This document shows, piece after piece, positions 41,086 to 51,721 of a DNA stretch of 64,000 nt. Position numbers and translations under genes: made by a program. Numbering within the stretch: the stretch's first letter is position 1; each line of letters starts with the position of its first letter. The stretch is taken from the NCBI RefSeq assembly GCF_022394535.1, contig NZ_CP089414.1, forward strand, positions 930,001 through 994,000. The letters run 5' to 3'. This stretch comes from Dyella terrae. GTDB taxonomy: Bacteria; Pseudomonadota; Gammaproteobacteria; Xanthomonadales; Rhodanobacteraceae. Below the pieces are notes generated by a model, which was not told the origin of the DNA, searched no databases, and saw only the letters and a list, made by a program, of their open reading frames with translations.

Positions 41086-43413
41086 TCAGTTCTTCGGCGG
41101 CGGCGGAGCCAACACTTCGCGGTTGCCGTTGTGCTGTGGTGCGCTGACCACGCCATCCTGCTCCATCTGCTCGATCAGACGGGCGGCGCGGTTGTAGCCA
41201 ATACGCAGGTGGCGCTGCACGCCGGAAATCGAAGCACGCCGCGTCTCGGTCACGATGCGAACCGCTCTGTCATAAAGCTGCGCGTCGGCGTCGCCGCCTT
41301 CCTCGCCGTCCTGCGGCAGGCCGGAGTCGTTGATGAACTTGCCGTCGCTGGTCGCCTGCACTTCTTCCAGCACGCCCTCGATGTATTGCGGGGAACCCTG
41401 TGCCCTGAGCCAGTTCACCACGCCATGCACCTCGTGGTCGTCCACAAAGGCGCCATGCACACGCTCTGGCGTCGCCGTACCCGGCGGCAGGTAGAGCATG
41501 TCACCGTGGCCCAGCAGTGCCTCGGCGCCGGACTGGTCAAGGATGGTGCGCGAGTCGATCTTGCTGGACACCTGGAACGCGATGCGGGTCGGGATGTTGG
41601 CCTTGATCAAGCCGGTGATCACATCCACCGATGGACGCTGCGTCGCCAGCACCAGATGCACGCCGGCCGCACGCGCTTTCTGCGCGAGGCGCGCAATCAG
41701 TTCCTCGACCTTCTTGCCGACGATCATCATCATGTCGGCGAACTCGTCGATGATGATCACGATGTACGGCAGCGGCTCCAGCGGCTCTGCCGCTAGGTTC
41801 GGCATCTCAGGATTGGGGCGGAACAACGGATCAAGCAGCGGCTGACCGGCGTTCTCGGCGTCCTTCACCTTCTTGTTGAAGCCGGCAAGGTTGCGCACGC
41901 CCACGGCAGCCATGAGCTTGTAGCGGCGCTCCATTTCGGCCACGCACCAGCGCAGCGCGTTGGCGGCTTCCTTCATGTCGGTCACAACCGGCGCGAGCAG
42001 ATGCGGAATGCCCTCGTAAACCGAAAGCTCCAGCATCTTCGGGTCGATCATGATCATGCGCACGTCTTTGGCGCTGGCCTTGTACAACAGGCTCAACACC
42101 ATGGCGTTCACGGCAACCGATTTACCCGAGCCGGTGGTACCTGCCACCAGCAGATGCGGCATCTTGGCGAGATCGGCCACTACCGGGCGACCGGCGATGT
42201 CCTTGCCCAACGCCAACGCCAGCGGCGACTTCATGGCGTCGTATTTGTCCGAGCGGAGAATTTCGGAGAGATAGACGATCTGCTTGCGTGTATTGGGGAT
42301 TTCCAGGCCGATCACGTTCTTGCCCGGAATCACGTCAACCACGCGCACGCTGACCACGGACAGGCCGCGCGCGATGTCCTTGTCCAGGCTCGACACCTGC
42401 GAACCGCGCACGCCAGCCGCGGGCTCCAGCTCGAAGCGCGTAATGACCGGGCCTGGATAGACGCCGACCACCTTCGCCTCGATGCGGAAATCCTTGAGCT
42501 TCAGCTCGACCTGGCGCGACAGCACCTCGAGCGTTTCCTCCGAATAACCCGGACCTTGCTCCGGCGCCTCGTCCAGCAGCGACAGTGGCGGCAGCTCGCC
42601 CGGCGCGGCAGCGCCGGTGAACAGCGGGATCTGCGTTTCCAGCTTGGCGCGCTCACTTTTCACCACGGGAGCGGGTGCCGTCTCGATGCGCACGGGTTCG
42701 CGCTTGGCCTGTTTGACGGCCTCAGTCTTCTTGACCACTTCGCGCTCGGCCCGCGCCTGACGGGCCGCGAGCACTTCCGGCGCCTCGCGCAGCTTGCCGC
42801 CGAACCAGCCAGCCAGTTTGAGCACGCCCTGGCCGGTGACATCCGCCACTTTGAACCACGACAGGCCGGTGGCCAGCGTCACCGCGACCAGGAACAGCGC
42901 CAGCAGCAGCAGCGGGGCACCCTTGTCGCCCAGTGCGTGTGTCAGCCCACGGCCAACCCACATGCCAATGATGCCGCCCGCACCCTGCGGGAGGATCGGC
43001 TCGTCAATATTGAGATACAGCAGCGCCGGCGCAGTGATAAAGAAGAACACCGAACCAATCAGGCGCAGCGAGGGTTCCCACGGCTGCACGGTGCGCTCGC
43101 CGCGATGGCGCAGCACCTGCACGCCCAGCGCCAGCAAGAGCAGCGGGAAGCAGTAGGACACCAGTCCGAAGATGTAGCGCAGGACGTTGGCGATGTTCGC
43201 GCCAACCTCGCCACCGAAATTGCGGGCGTGCTCGACGGTGCCGGCATGACCCCAGCTGGGATCCTGGTCGTTGTAGCTGAACAGGCAGACCAGCAGATAC
43301 AACGCCAGCGGCAGCAGCAGCAACGCGCCAGCTTCGCGCAGACGGCGCTTCAGTTCTTCACTGAGGCCTTCGCGCTCGTTCTTGTCTTTCTTGACGTTGG
43401 CGGTACGCGGCAC
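41086..43413 (-). CDS. ftsK: DNA translocase FtsK
   Basis: The 775-aa septal DNA pump clears chromosome ends at division and activates XerCD at dif. It has four N-terminal membrane helices (about residues 25-175), a short linker, and the motor with Walker [15 protein letters not shown] and Walker [13 protein letters not shown]. The C-terminal winged-helix gamma domain ([25 protein letters not shown]) binds KOPS. All motor motifs are intact. I chose GTG 43413 (product starts [13 protein letters not shown]) with AAGGA five bases upstream; ATG 43440 is the alternative. Confidence 0.95.
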   Translation of the reverse strand: MPRTANVKKDKNEREGLSEELKRRLREAGALLLLPLALYLLVCLFSYNDQDPSWGHAGTVEHARNFGGEVGANIANVLRYIFGLVSYCFPLLLLALGVQVLRHRGERTVQPWEPSLRLIGSVFFFITAPALLYLNIDEPILPQGAGGIIGMWVGRGLTHALGDKGAPLLLLALFLVAVTLATGLSWFKVADVTGQGVLKLAGWFGGKLREAPEVLAARQARAEREVVKKTEAVKQAKREPVRIETAPAPVVKSERAKLETQIPLFTGAAAPGELPPLSLLDEAPEQGPGYSEETLEVLSRQVELKLKDFRIEAKVVGVYPGPVITRFELEPAAGVRGSQVSSLDKDIARGLSVVSVRVVDVIPGKNVIGLEIPNTRKQIVYLSEILRSDKYDAMKSPLALALGKDIAGRPVVADLAKMPHLLVAGTTGSGKSVAVNAMVLSLLYKASAKDVRMIMIDPKMLELSVYEGIPHLLAPVVTDMKEAANALRWCVAEMERRYKLMAAVGVRNLAGFNKKVKDAENAGQPLLDPLFRPNPEMPNLAAEPLEPLPYIVIIIDEFADMMMIVGKKVEELIARLAQKARAAGVHLVLATQRPSVDVITGLIKANIPTRIAFQVSSKIDSRTILDQSGAEALLGHGDMLYLPPGTATPERVHGAFVDDHEVHGVVNWLRAQGSPQYIEGVLEEVQATSDGKFINDSGLPQDGEEGGDADAQLYDRAVRIVTETRRASISGVQRHLRIGYNRAARLIEQMEQDGVVSAPQHNGNREVLAPPPPKN

Positions 43414-43500
43414 CGTGGTCCTTATCCTGTCTTCAAGCATGAGTCCGGCCGCCAAGGGCGGCCGGACGGTGTTACATCCGCCGAAGCGGCAGGCAAGACC

Positions 43501-44565
43501 TTAGATCATGCCCTTGAGCGCCGGATGAACCAGCTCGCCGCCGTCGACGTTGATGCCCCCGCGCAGCGGTTCGAACTGGCGCCATTCGTTACCGGCGGCC
43601 AGACGCTGCACGTACGGCAGGATAGCGGCAGAAATCGCCACCGACGAGGTCTGCGGCACGGCACCCGGCATATTCGTGACGCAGAAGTGGGTCACGCCGT
43701 GCACGTCGTAGGTCGGTTCCTTCCAGGTGGTCGGACGCGAGGTCTCGAAGCAGCCGCCCTGGTCGATGGAAATATCCACCAGCACGCTGCCCTTCTCCAT
43801 GGTCTTGACCATCTCTTCGGTGACCACGCGCGGCGCCTTGGCGCTGGGGATCAGCACGGCGCCGACCACGAGGTCGGCCGTGGCGACTTCTTCAGCCACG
43901 CTCGACTCATAGGCATACAGCGCGGTGACGTTCGGGCCCATGGCCATCATCTCGGCCAGACGATCCTGGCGCTTGTCGAACACCACGACGTTGGCGCCAG
44001 CAGCGGCAGCCAACGCGGCAGCGTTACCACCGGCAGCGCCGGCGCCCAGCACCACGACCTTGCCGCGCGGCGTGGAGGCCATGCCGCCCAGCAGCTTGCC
44101 CTTGCCGCCCTGCGGACGATGCAGCAGCGTGGTGCCGATCTGGGTAGCGATGCGGCCGGCGATGACCGACATCGGCAGCAGCAGCGGCAGGCCGCCGTTC
44201 TCTTCCACCGACTCGAACGCCACGCCGGTCAGGCCGATGTCCAGCAGGCTCTTGGTCAGCGCCGGCTCGGCGGCCAGGTGCAGGTAGCAGAACAGCAGGT
44301 GATGCTTCTTGAGCAGGGCCAGGTCGCCAGCGATCGGCTCCTTGACCTTCACGATCAGCTCACCGGCGTCATACAGGGCGGCGGCATCGGCTACGACCTT
44401 CACGCCGACCTTGGCATATGCCTCGTCGGAGAAGCCGCTCTTCTCACCGGCGCCGGACTGGATGAACACCTCGTGGCCACGGCGCACCAGATCGGACGCA
44501 GCGGCGGGAATGAGGGCAACACGACCTTCAAGGGTCTTGGTTTCGGAAGGAATACCGATACGCAT
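43501..44565 (-). CDS. ald: Alanine dehydrogenase
   Basis: The 354-aa enzyme interconverts L-alanine and pyruvate plus ammonia with NAD. Visible are MRIGIPSETKTLEGRVAL, the substrate Lys in LIVKVKEP, the catalytic His in LFCYLHLAAE, the nucleotide-binding GKVVVLGAGAAGGNAA, and NMPGAVPQTSS. It is a little shorter than the usual 370 residues but has all motifs. ATG 44565 was chosen because it gives the canonical N-terminus. It is divergent from trxB across a 447-bp region; no Lrp-type regulator is adjacent. Confidence 0.95.
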   Translation of the reverse strand: MRIGIPSETKTLEGRVALIPAAASDLVRRGHEVFIQSGAGEKSGFSDEAYAKVGVKVVADAAALYDAGELIVKVKEPIAGDLALLKKHHLLFCYLHLAAEPALTKSLLDIGLTGVAFESVEENGGLPLLLPMSVIAGRIATQIGTTLLHRPQGGKGKLLGGMASTPRGKVVVLGAGAAGGNAAALAAAAGANVVVFDKRQDRLAEMMAMGPNVTALYAYESSVAEEVATADLVVGAVLIPSAKAPRVVTEEMVKTMEKGSVLVDISIDQGGCFETSRPTTWKEPTYDVHGVTHFCVTNMPGAVPQTSSVAISAAILPYVQRLAAGNEWRQFEPLRGGINVDGGELVHPALKGMI

Positions 44566-45978
<1,413 letters not shown>

Positions 45979-45990
45979 GCCCTCCTGCTC

Positions 45991-46121
45991 GTCATTCCGG
46001 CGCAGGCCGGAATCCAGTAGCGACAATGTTCGGTTGTCGCGGCTAACGTCGAAGTTGGCTAAACGTGGCAGCGACAACCGGACATTGCGGAAACTGGATT
46101 CCGGCCTGCGCCGGAATGACG
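45991..46121. repeat. REP doublet with extended inner inverted repeat, downstream of trxB
   Basis: GTCATTCCGGCGCAGGCCGG with AATCCAGTAG at 45991-46020 faces its reverse complement at about 46093-46121. Inside lies a second inverted repeat: CAATGTTCGGTTGTCGC near 46024-46040 against GCGACAACCGGACATTG near 46071-46087, 16 of 17 matching. The whole 130 bp can fold into one long cruciform or terminator-like hairpin. Confidence 0.8.
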
Positions 46122-46152
46122 GCGATGTAACACTGAGGCAATCTGAACTGAC

Positions 46153-47295
46153 GTGATCGAAGCACGCTTCCACGACAGCATCGAACGCATCCCTGCCGCG
46201 GCATGGGATGCGCTTCGTCCGGACGATAACCCGTTCGTCTCGCACGCCTTCCTCGCGCTGCTGGAGCGAACCGGTTGCGTCCGTCCCGACTGGGGCTGGC
46301 AAGCCCATCATCTTGGGCTCTATGAAGGCGACGAACTCGTTGCCGCCGCGCCGCTGTACCTGAAAGGCAACTCCCACGGCGAGTTCGTGTTCGACTGGAG
46401 CTGGGCGAGCGCCTGGGAGCAAGCCGGCGGCGACTACTACCCCAAGCTGCTCAATGCCGTGCCCTACTCGCCTGTGCCTGGGCCACGCCTACTGGCCGGC
46501 CAAAACGCACATACCGGCGAGCGACAGCGCGCCCTGGCGACAGCCATGCGCAGCTTTGCCGAGCGCATGAACCTCTCTTCCGTGCACGCCAACTTCCTGC
46601 GTGACGACGAATTGGCTGCCTTCGATGGTCCGTGGCTGGACCGCTCGGACGTGCAGTTTCACTGGCACAACCGTGGCTACGCTGACTTTGCGCAATTCCT
46701 CGCCGCACTGAATCACAAGAAGCGGAAAAACATCCGGCAGGAACGCGCCCATGTCGCCCAAGCGGGCCTGGATATCGAGATACGCGGCGGCGACACGCTC
46801 AGCCACGAAGAGTGGCGACAGATCCACGCCCTGTACGAAGCCACCTTCGACGCCAAGGGCAACCATGCCGCACTGACGCGGCGCATGTTCGCCGGCATGG
46901 GCGACATCCTCGGCGACCGCGTGCAGGTGGCACTCGCCCGCCACGAGGAGCGGATCATCGCCATGGCGCTGTTCCTCAAGAGCAGCGACACGCTATACGG
47001 GCGTTACTGGGGCGCGGACGTCGACGTACCAGGCCTGCACTTTGAACTCTGCTACTACCAGGGTATCGAATACGCCATCCGTCACGGCTTGCAGCGCTTC
47101 GAGCCCGGCGCGCAGGGAGAACACAAGCTGGCGCGGGGATTCCTTCCCGTGCGAACCCATTCACGGCACTACCTGGTCAACCACAGCTTTCGCGACGCCG
47201 TGCGCCAGGCGTTAACCAACGAAGCCGAGGCCATAGACGAATACGCGCAGGACCTGCTGCAACACAGCCCCTACGCGCATACGTCGTCGCCCTGA
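46153..47295 (+). CDS. FemAB-like / GNAT family N-acetyltransferase (peptidogalycan-biosynthesis-type)
   Basis: The 380-aa protein matches the FemAB_like family (PF04339 type): DALRPDDNPFVSHAFLALLERTG, then YLKGNSHGEFVFDWSWA, then NHKKRKNIRQERAHV and RYWGADVDVPGLHFELCYYQGIEYAI near the C-terminus. It has the double acyltransferase fold, and a role in transferring an acyl or aminoacyl group is inferred. It is cytoplasmic with no helix or signal. It starts at GTG 46153 (VIEARF); no strong ribosome-binding site is nearby. Its stop lies 4 bp from the converging serine hydrolase gene. Confidence 0.8.
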   Translation: MIEARFHDSIERIPAAAWDALRPDDNPFVSHAFLALLERTGCVRPDWGWQAHHLGLYEGDELVAAAPLYLKGNSHGEFVFDWSWASAWEQAGGDYYPKLLNAVPYSPVPGPRLLAGQNAHTGERQRALATAMRSFAERMNLSSVHANFLRDDELAAFDGPWLDRSDVQFHWHNRGYADFAQFLAALNHKKRKNIRQERAHVAQAGLDIEIRGGDTLSHEEWRQIHALYEATFDAKGNHAALTRRMFAGMGDILGDRVQVALARHEERIIAMALFLKSSDTLYGRYWGADVDVPGLHFELCYYQGIEYAIRHGLQRFEPGAQGEHKLARGFLPVRTHSRHYLVNHSFRDAVRQALTNEAEAIDEYAQDLLQHSPYAHTSSP

Positions 47296-47299
47296 CGCT

Positions 47300-48697
47300 T
47301 TAGCCGAGCGAAATGCCAGCCACCCGGCCCTCGGTATCCAGCTCCACGCCGAACTCGAGGTAGTTGCCGGGACCAAACTCGATTACGTAGTCGTTCCAGG
47401 TCTTGTCCTTGTCCTGGCGCCGTCCCTTGAAGATGAAAGACGACGGCTCGCCAAATGGTGACAACTGCTTGGCCAGTCGACCGGACAAACCGGCGGCCAT
47501 CTTGGCCTTCAGCTTGTCGCCAAACATCGAAGCGTCTTCATTGCCTTTCTGCATTTGCGCGAAGGCCTTGCGTGCGGCTGCCGTCGTCGTCGCATCCTCG
47601 CCAGCCGCAGGCTTGCGCGCCGCCGCTGCAATATCCGGATACAACGCTTCGAATGTGGCAGTGACCAGCATCTGGCCCGGCTCCGGATTGTCGCCAACGT
47701 TGGTGAAGGCGATGACCTGGATACCCTGCTTCGGGAAATACTGATTCGACGTTGTGAAACCGAACGAACCGCCGGTATGACCAATGCGCGGCTGGTCGTC
47801 CAGCGTGTCGATAAACAGGCCAAGGCCGTAGTCGTTGCTACCCTCCACCGGCGTCGCCATCAGCGTGTAGTCGGCGGGACGAATGATCTTGCCGCCGCGA
47901 AGCGCGACATTCCAGCGTTCCAGGTCGTCCACGGTGGACACCAGGACACCCGCCGCCCAGCCGACCGTGGCATGGATGGTGGGCGCCGCTTCCAGCTTCC
48001 CGTTCGCATGTCGATAACCCTTCGCCATGCCCGACAGCCGAGATTCGTCGTCCACCGTATAGGTATGGGTCATGCCGGCCGGGACCAGCAGGTGCGTCTT
48101 TACATAGTGAAGGTACGACTCGTGCGATGTCAGCTCGATCACCCGGCCCAGCAACGCGTAGCCGCTATTGGAATACGACCAACGACTGCCCGGCTGAAAA
48201 TCCAGCGGCTTGTCCTTGATGCGCGCCATGATCTGATCGAACGTGGTCGGCTTGACCGCCCATTGCTCAACGTCCGGCCCGTCCAGGTACTCCGGCATGC
48301 CGCTGGTGTGCGACAGCAACTGCTTCAGCGTGACTTCCTTCGCGTGCGGCGCGTCGGGCAGATAGGTCGCCAGCTTGGCGTTGATATCGAGCTTCCCGAC
48401 CTCCTGCAGCTGAAGGATAGCCGCCGCCGTGAATTGCTTGGTGATGGAGCCGATCTCGTAATAGGTCGACGTCGTCGCTGGCGTCTTACGCTCGCGATCG
48501 CTCAAGCCATAGGCGTGCACATAGAGCGGCTTGCCATCGCGATAGATGGCGATGGTCGCGCCCGGGGTATCCGTGCGCTGCAACACGGTCTGCGCATCGC
48601 TGTCGATACGCTTGGCCAACGCGGAATCCATGTCGGGCGACGCAGCCACCACCGTCGGGGCCAGAGCAACCATCCACCACAAGAAGCGACGACGCAT
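47300..48697 (-). CDS. Exported serine beta-lactamase-like hydrolase (class C/DD-peptidase fold)
   Basis: The 465-aa protein has a signal peptide (MRRRFLWWMVALAPTVVAAS). The catalytic set is SITK at 84-87, YSN at 175-177 and HTGG at 307-310, all present, with LLSHTSGMPEY between. It therefore belongs to the beta-lactamase/transpeptidase-like hydrolases (esterase, D-aminopeptidase or DD-peptidase). A C-terminal domain of about 110 residues forms an extra beta barrel ending GRVAGISLG. The substrate is unknown; the HTGG variant of K(T/S)G is typical of the broad esterase/peptidase branch rather than of resistance enzymes. Confidence 0.88.
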   Translation of the reverse strand: MRRRFLWWMVALAPTVVAASPDMDSALAKRIDSDAQTVLQRTDTPGATIAIYRDGKPLYVHAYGLSDRERKTPATTSTYYEIGSITKQFTAAAILQLQEVGKLDINAKLATYLPDAPHAKEVTLKQLLSHTSGMPEYLDGPDVEQWAVKPTTFDQIMARIKDKPLDFQPGSRWSYSNSGYALLGRVIELTSHESYLHYVKTHLLVPAGMTHTYTVDDESRLSGMAKGYRHANGKLEAAPTIHATVGWAAGVLVSTVDDLERWNVALRGGKIIRPADYTLMATPVEGSNDYGLGLFIDTLDDQPRIGHTGGSFGFTTSNQYFPKQGIQVIAFTNVGDNPEPGQMLVTATFEALYPDIAAAARKPAAGEDATTTAAARKAFAQMQKGNEDASMFGDKLKAKMAAGLSGRLAKQLSPFGEPSSFIFKGRRQDKDKTWNDYVIEFGPGNYLEFGVELDTEGRVAGISLG

Positions 48698-48800
48698 GCC
48701 AGATCCATGGGCTAGTGAAGGTGGGGCATGCTAACCACATCTCCGTGCCGGTAGCATGTACCAAACATCCTGACTTGGTTTGACCGCCGCCCGATACCCC

Positions 48801-49535
48801 ATGATTCGATTGCCCCTGCTCGACGCGACCAGGCCGGAACACTTCCCTGATCCGCGCAAAGCATTGAACGATCCGAACGGCCTGCTGGCCTTCGGCGGCG
48901 ATCTGTCGCCACGCCGCCTGCTGGCCGCCTATGCGCAGGGCATCTTCCCCTGGTTCAACGAGGACGAACCACTACTCTGGTGGTCGCCCGACCCGCGCTG
49001 CGTGTTCCACACGAATACGCTGACTCCCAACCGCAGCCTGCGGCGGCGCCTTGCCCAGGTAGATTGGGTCATTACCGTCGACCACGCCTTCCACGACGTG
49101 GTGGCGGCATGCGCCGCACCGCGGCCCGGCCAGAGCGGCACCTGGATCGTTCCGGCGATGATCTCAGCCTACGAGCAGCTGCACGCGATGGGACACGCGC
49201 ACAGTGTTGAGGTGTGGGAGCACGACCGTCTGATCGGCGGCATCTACGGCATCGCCGTTGGACGGCTGTTCTGCGGCGAATCCATGTTCAGCCGCGAAAG
49301 CGGTGGCTCCCGCGTCGCGTTGATGGCGTTGGCGACGTTGCTGCGGCGCTGGGACTTTCCCTGGATCGATGCGCAGGTCACCAACGCCCATTTGATGCAG
49401 CTGGGCGCGGTGGAATATCCGCGCACCGAATTCCTGCGTACCGTGGCGCATCTGTCCCAGCTACCGGGGCAGCCCGGCAACTGGGCGCAATTCACGCCGC
49501 TGGCTCAATGGACCCATCAGGCCACCACCAACTGA
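48801..49535 (+). CDS. aat: Leucyl/phenylalanyl-tRNA-protein transferase
   Basis: The 244-aa enzyme adds Leu or Phe to proteins with N-terminal Arg or Lys, marking them for ClpAP. Family motifs are present: PDPRKALNDPNGLLAFGGDLSP, GIFPWFNEDEPLLWWSPDPRCVF, GTWIVPAMISAYEQLH, GHAHSVEVWE and LFCGESMFSRESGGSRVAL. The ATG at 48801 gives the usual start MIRLPLLD; the upstream TTG is less likely. No clpSA genes are adjacent in this window. Confidence 0.96.
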   Translation: MIRLPLLDATRPEHFPDPRKALNDPNGLLAFGGDLSPRRLLAAYAQGIFPWFNEDEPLLWWSPDPRCVFHTNTLTPNRSLRRRLAQVDWVITVDHAFHDVVAACAAPRPGQSGTWIVPAMISAYEQLHAMGHAHSVEVWEHDRLIGGIYGIAVGRLFCGESMFSRESGGSRVALMALATLLRRWDFPWIDAQVTNAHLMQLGAVEYPRTEFLRTVAHLSQLPGQPGNWAQFTPLAQWTHQATTN

Positions 49536-49540
49536 TACGC

Positions 49541-49616
49541 GCGTCAGGCCGCGATGAAGCCCCACGCCGTCAGCAGATCGTGCACGCCGTTGATGGCGAA
49601 CTGCACACCCATAGAT
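49541..49616 (-). pseudogene. Possible C-terminal remnant of a MarC-like membrane protein
   Basis: On the leftward strand the frame reading MGVQFAINGVHDLLTAWGFI and stopping at about 49543 resembles the end of MarC-family proteins (pattern AVQF-x-x-NG). Upstream in that frame there is no family sequence, and the neighbouring frame (VVLALALWAIYG) looks like shifted membrane-helix code. A short decayed fragment is the best reading, but evidence is thin. Confidence 0.3.
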
Positions 49617-49670
49617 AGCCCATAGGGCCAGCGCCAAGACCACCCACTCCGGCCTTACATCAAAAAGTAC

Positions 49671-50774
49671 TCAGCGAAATAGGTGCGGTACAAAGCAGCT
49701 CGTGTTGCGCGTGACGCGATCGACATCCTCGCGCATGCCAATGCCCACGGCGTTGTTGCCCACGACCCAGGACCCCACCAGCGCATGCCGGCCATCGAAC
49801 ACCGGCAGCGGCGCCAGCGCCTGGTAGATGCATGGCTCGGTCACCGGACCTTCCACCTGTCCAGACTCCAGCACCGTCACCCCGGCACCTTCCCTGCCCC
49901 AGTACGGTTTGCGCACCACAGCCCCCGCAACATCCGTGCGATGGCGGCTCGCCGCCAGCAGGTTCGGATGCCCCGGAAAGAACTCCGACAACAGCGGCAG
50001 GATGGCCTTGTTCGACAGCACCATCTTCCATGCTGGCTCAAACCAGCGCAGACGCGTCTGCGGCAGGTGCACCGCGAATGGCTCGGACAACATCCATTCC
50101 CACGGGTAGAGCTTGAACAGCCGTTCGATCGGCGCGTCATCAAGATCAATAAAGTCTTTGCCTGACCAGCCGAGCTGCTCCACATCCAACGCCGTGGCGC
50201 GGTGACCCGCCTGCATGCAGGTATCGACAAGATAATCGCAGGTCAACGCATCTTCACTGCTTTCGTAGCAGGCGGCGAAATGCACATGCGACGCCGGCGG
50301 CAGCATGCGCCAGCGCTCGACCAGCGCCTCATGGATGGAGTTGAACTGATCGGCGTCGGACGCCACGTCCTGCAGCCAGTACCACTGCGCCACGGATGCC
50401 TCGAACAATGCAGTAGGCGTATCCGCGTTGTATTCCAGCAGTCGCGGCGGCGACGAGCCGTCGTACGACAGATCCATGCGGCCGTAGAGTGCAGGCTCTC
50501 GGTCCCACCAGCTGCGCTCGATCAACGTGGCGGCGCGCTCGTCCAACCCAATATCCGCGTAGCGTCCGCCACGCACAACGCGATCGACCGCTTCAAGGCA
50601 AAGGCTGTGCAACTCATTTGTGGCTGCTTCCAGCCCGTCGATCTGAGCCTCGTCGAATACGTAGCAGACGTCCTCGCGCCAGTACGGCTGGCCGTCGATG
50701 GTGTGGAAGGCAAAACCCTGCGACTCCAACCGCGCCTGCCAATCGGCGCGCGGCGTGCTCGTCACGCGCCGCAT
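49671..50774 (-). CDS. Glutathionylspermidine synthase-like ATP-grasp protein (YgiC/YjfC type)
   Basis: The 367-aa protein shows the GSP_synth features: YWREDVCYVFDEAQID, RMDLSYDGSSPPRLLEYNADTPTALFE, AACYESSEDALTCDYL, and ATP-grasp residues in PLLSEFFPGHPNLL, VRKPYWGREGAGVTV and VGSWVVGNNAVGIGMRED. It lacks the amidase domain of bifunctional enzymes, as do YgiC and YjfC, whose substrates are not settled. It follows the DUF1190 gene with a 2-base gap-free junction (starts 3 bp before that gene's stop) and belongs to a DUF350-DUF1190-ATP-grasp cluster. ATG 50774 has GAGG nine bases upstream. Confidence 0.88.
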   Translation of the reverse strand: MRRVTSTPRADWQARLESQGFAFHTIDGQPYWREDVCYVFDEAQIDGLEAATNELHSLCLEAVDRVVRGGRYADIGLDERAATLIERSWWDREPALYGRMDLSYDGSSPPRLLEYNADTPTALFEASVAQWYWLQDVASDADQFNSIHEALVERWRMLPPASHVHFAACYESSEDALTCDYLVDTCMQAGHRATALDVEQLGWSGKDFIDLDDAPIERLFKLYPWEWMLSEPFAVHLPQTRLRWFEPAWKMVLSNKAILPLLSEFFPGHPNLLAASRHRTDVAGAVVRKPYWGREGAGVTVLESGQVEGPVTEPCIYQALAPLPVFDGRHALVGSWVVGNNAVGIGMREDVDRVTRNTSCFVPHLFR

Positions 50775-50776
50775 CG

Positions 50777-51253
50777 TCAACCGCCTCGCGCTGATACGCG
50801 TCCGCTAGAACCGAATCCACCACGCGATCCCAACTCAACGCCACGCGGCCCACTGACGCCGTCACCACCACCAACCCGACCACCCGCAACCAAGGCGCGC
50901 CCCGGACCCGGATCGCCCGCGCCAGCACCGCCTCCGCTCCGATACCAGGGGCCGTAGTAGTGCAAGCCACCGCTATAGGAGCCACCACTCACTGGACCAT
51001 CGATCTGGCATTGCCCACTCGAGTAGTCGTGCACGCAATCTTCGTAACTGTCGTACCGGTTGCGCTGCACATCCTGCCCACGACCGAGCATGGAGAGACC
51101 GACCAGCGTGGCGCCACCTAGCGCGATCAGCGGCACGGCCAGCGAGCGCTTCTGATTACGCGGCGGCACGGGCCGAAACTGCGCATCGTGACGCTGCTGG
51201 GGCTTCATGCCGGGCCGAAGTTCGCGCGAGGGCTTCTTGTCGATCGTGCTCAT
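50777..51253 (-). CDS. DUF1190 family protein (YgiB-like)
   Basis: The 158-aa protein has a basic N-terminus, one hydrophobic segment (SLAVPLIALGGATLVGLSML), then the conserved Cys-containing core RYDSYEDCVHDYSSGQCQIDG. A Gly/Ser/Arg-rich end closes with RGGFGSSGR, the family signature. It is probably an inner-membrane or lipoprotein-like surface protein; there is no lipobox. It lies between DUF350 and the ATP-grasp gene, as in E. coli ygiBC. Function is unknown. The start has the usual MSTIDKKPSR; the DUF350 stop is 6 bp upstream. Confidence 0.85.
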   Translation of the reverse strand: MSTIDKKPSRELRPGMKPQQRHDAQFRPVPPRNQKRSLAVPLIALGGATLVGLSMLGRGQDVQRNRYDSYEDCVHDYSSGQCQIDGPVSGGSYSGGLHYYGPWYRSGGGAGAGDPGPGRALVAGGRVGGGDGVSGPRGVELGSRGGFGSSGRVSARGG

Positions 51254-51259
51254 CGCCCG

Positions 51260-51661
51260 TCACCACGTCATCGCCGCAGCGTTCACCAGACCCACGGCAA
51301 TCGCGATCACCGCGGCGAAGATCGCCACCGCACGATTGTCTTCTTCGATCTGCGTGGCAAGGTCACGAATCAGCAGGTGAATGGCTTGGTGCGCCAACCA
51401 TTGCACGATGAGCGCCACCAGTCCCCACAAGGCCAGGTCCAGCAGGTTCACGCTGTGCGACATCGCGCTGACCAGCGGCGCGATGAAACCGATCAGGGCG
51501 CCACCGAGACTGATCGCGGCGGCCTGGTTGCCATGGCGAATGAGCGCCATCTCGCGTTGCGGTGTCAGCCAGATGTGCACCGTGCAGAAGATGGCGAGAA
51601 AAAGGACACCCAACCCAAAGTACGCTGCAAACGCAGGCAACGTGGAAAGATCCGGCAACAC
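51260..51661 (-). CDS. DUF350 family membrane protein (YjfL-like)
   Basis: The 133-aa protein has four membrane helices in two DUF350 repeats (FAAYFGLGVLFLAIFCTVHIWL; AAAISLGGALIGFIAPLVSA; LLDLALWGLVALIVQWLAHQAIH; AVAIFAAVIAIAVGLVNAAA). A conserved EMALIRHGNQAAAISLGGALIGF segment links them. The function is unknown. It leads the DUF1190/ATP-grasp cluster; six bases separate it from DUF1190. GTG 51661 has AGGGG six bases upstream and was preferred over the GTG at 51682. Confidence 0.85.
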   Translation of the reverse strand: MLPDLSTLPAFAAYFGLGVLFLAIFCTVHIWLTPQREMALIRHGNQAAAISLGGALIGFIAPLVSAMSHSVNLLDLALWGLVALIVQWLAHQAIHLLIRDLATQIEEDNRAVAIFAAVIAIAVGLVNAAAMTW

Positions 51662-51721
51662 CCTGTTCCCCTTTCGACCCACCCATGCCGGGCGAGGCCG
51701 CAGTGTAACGCACCCGTTAGT

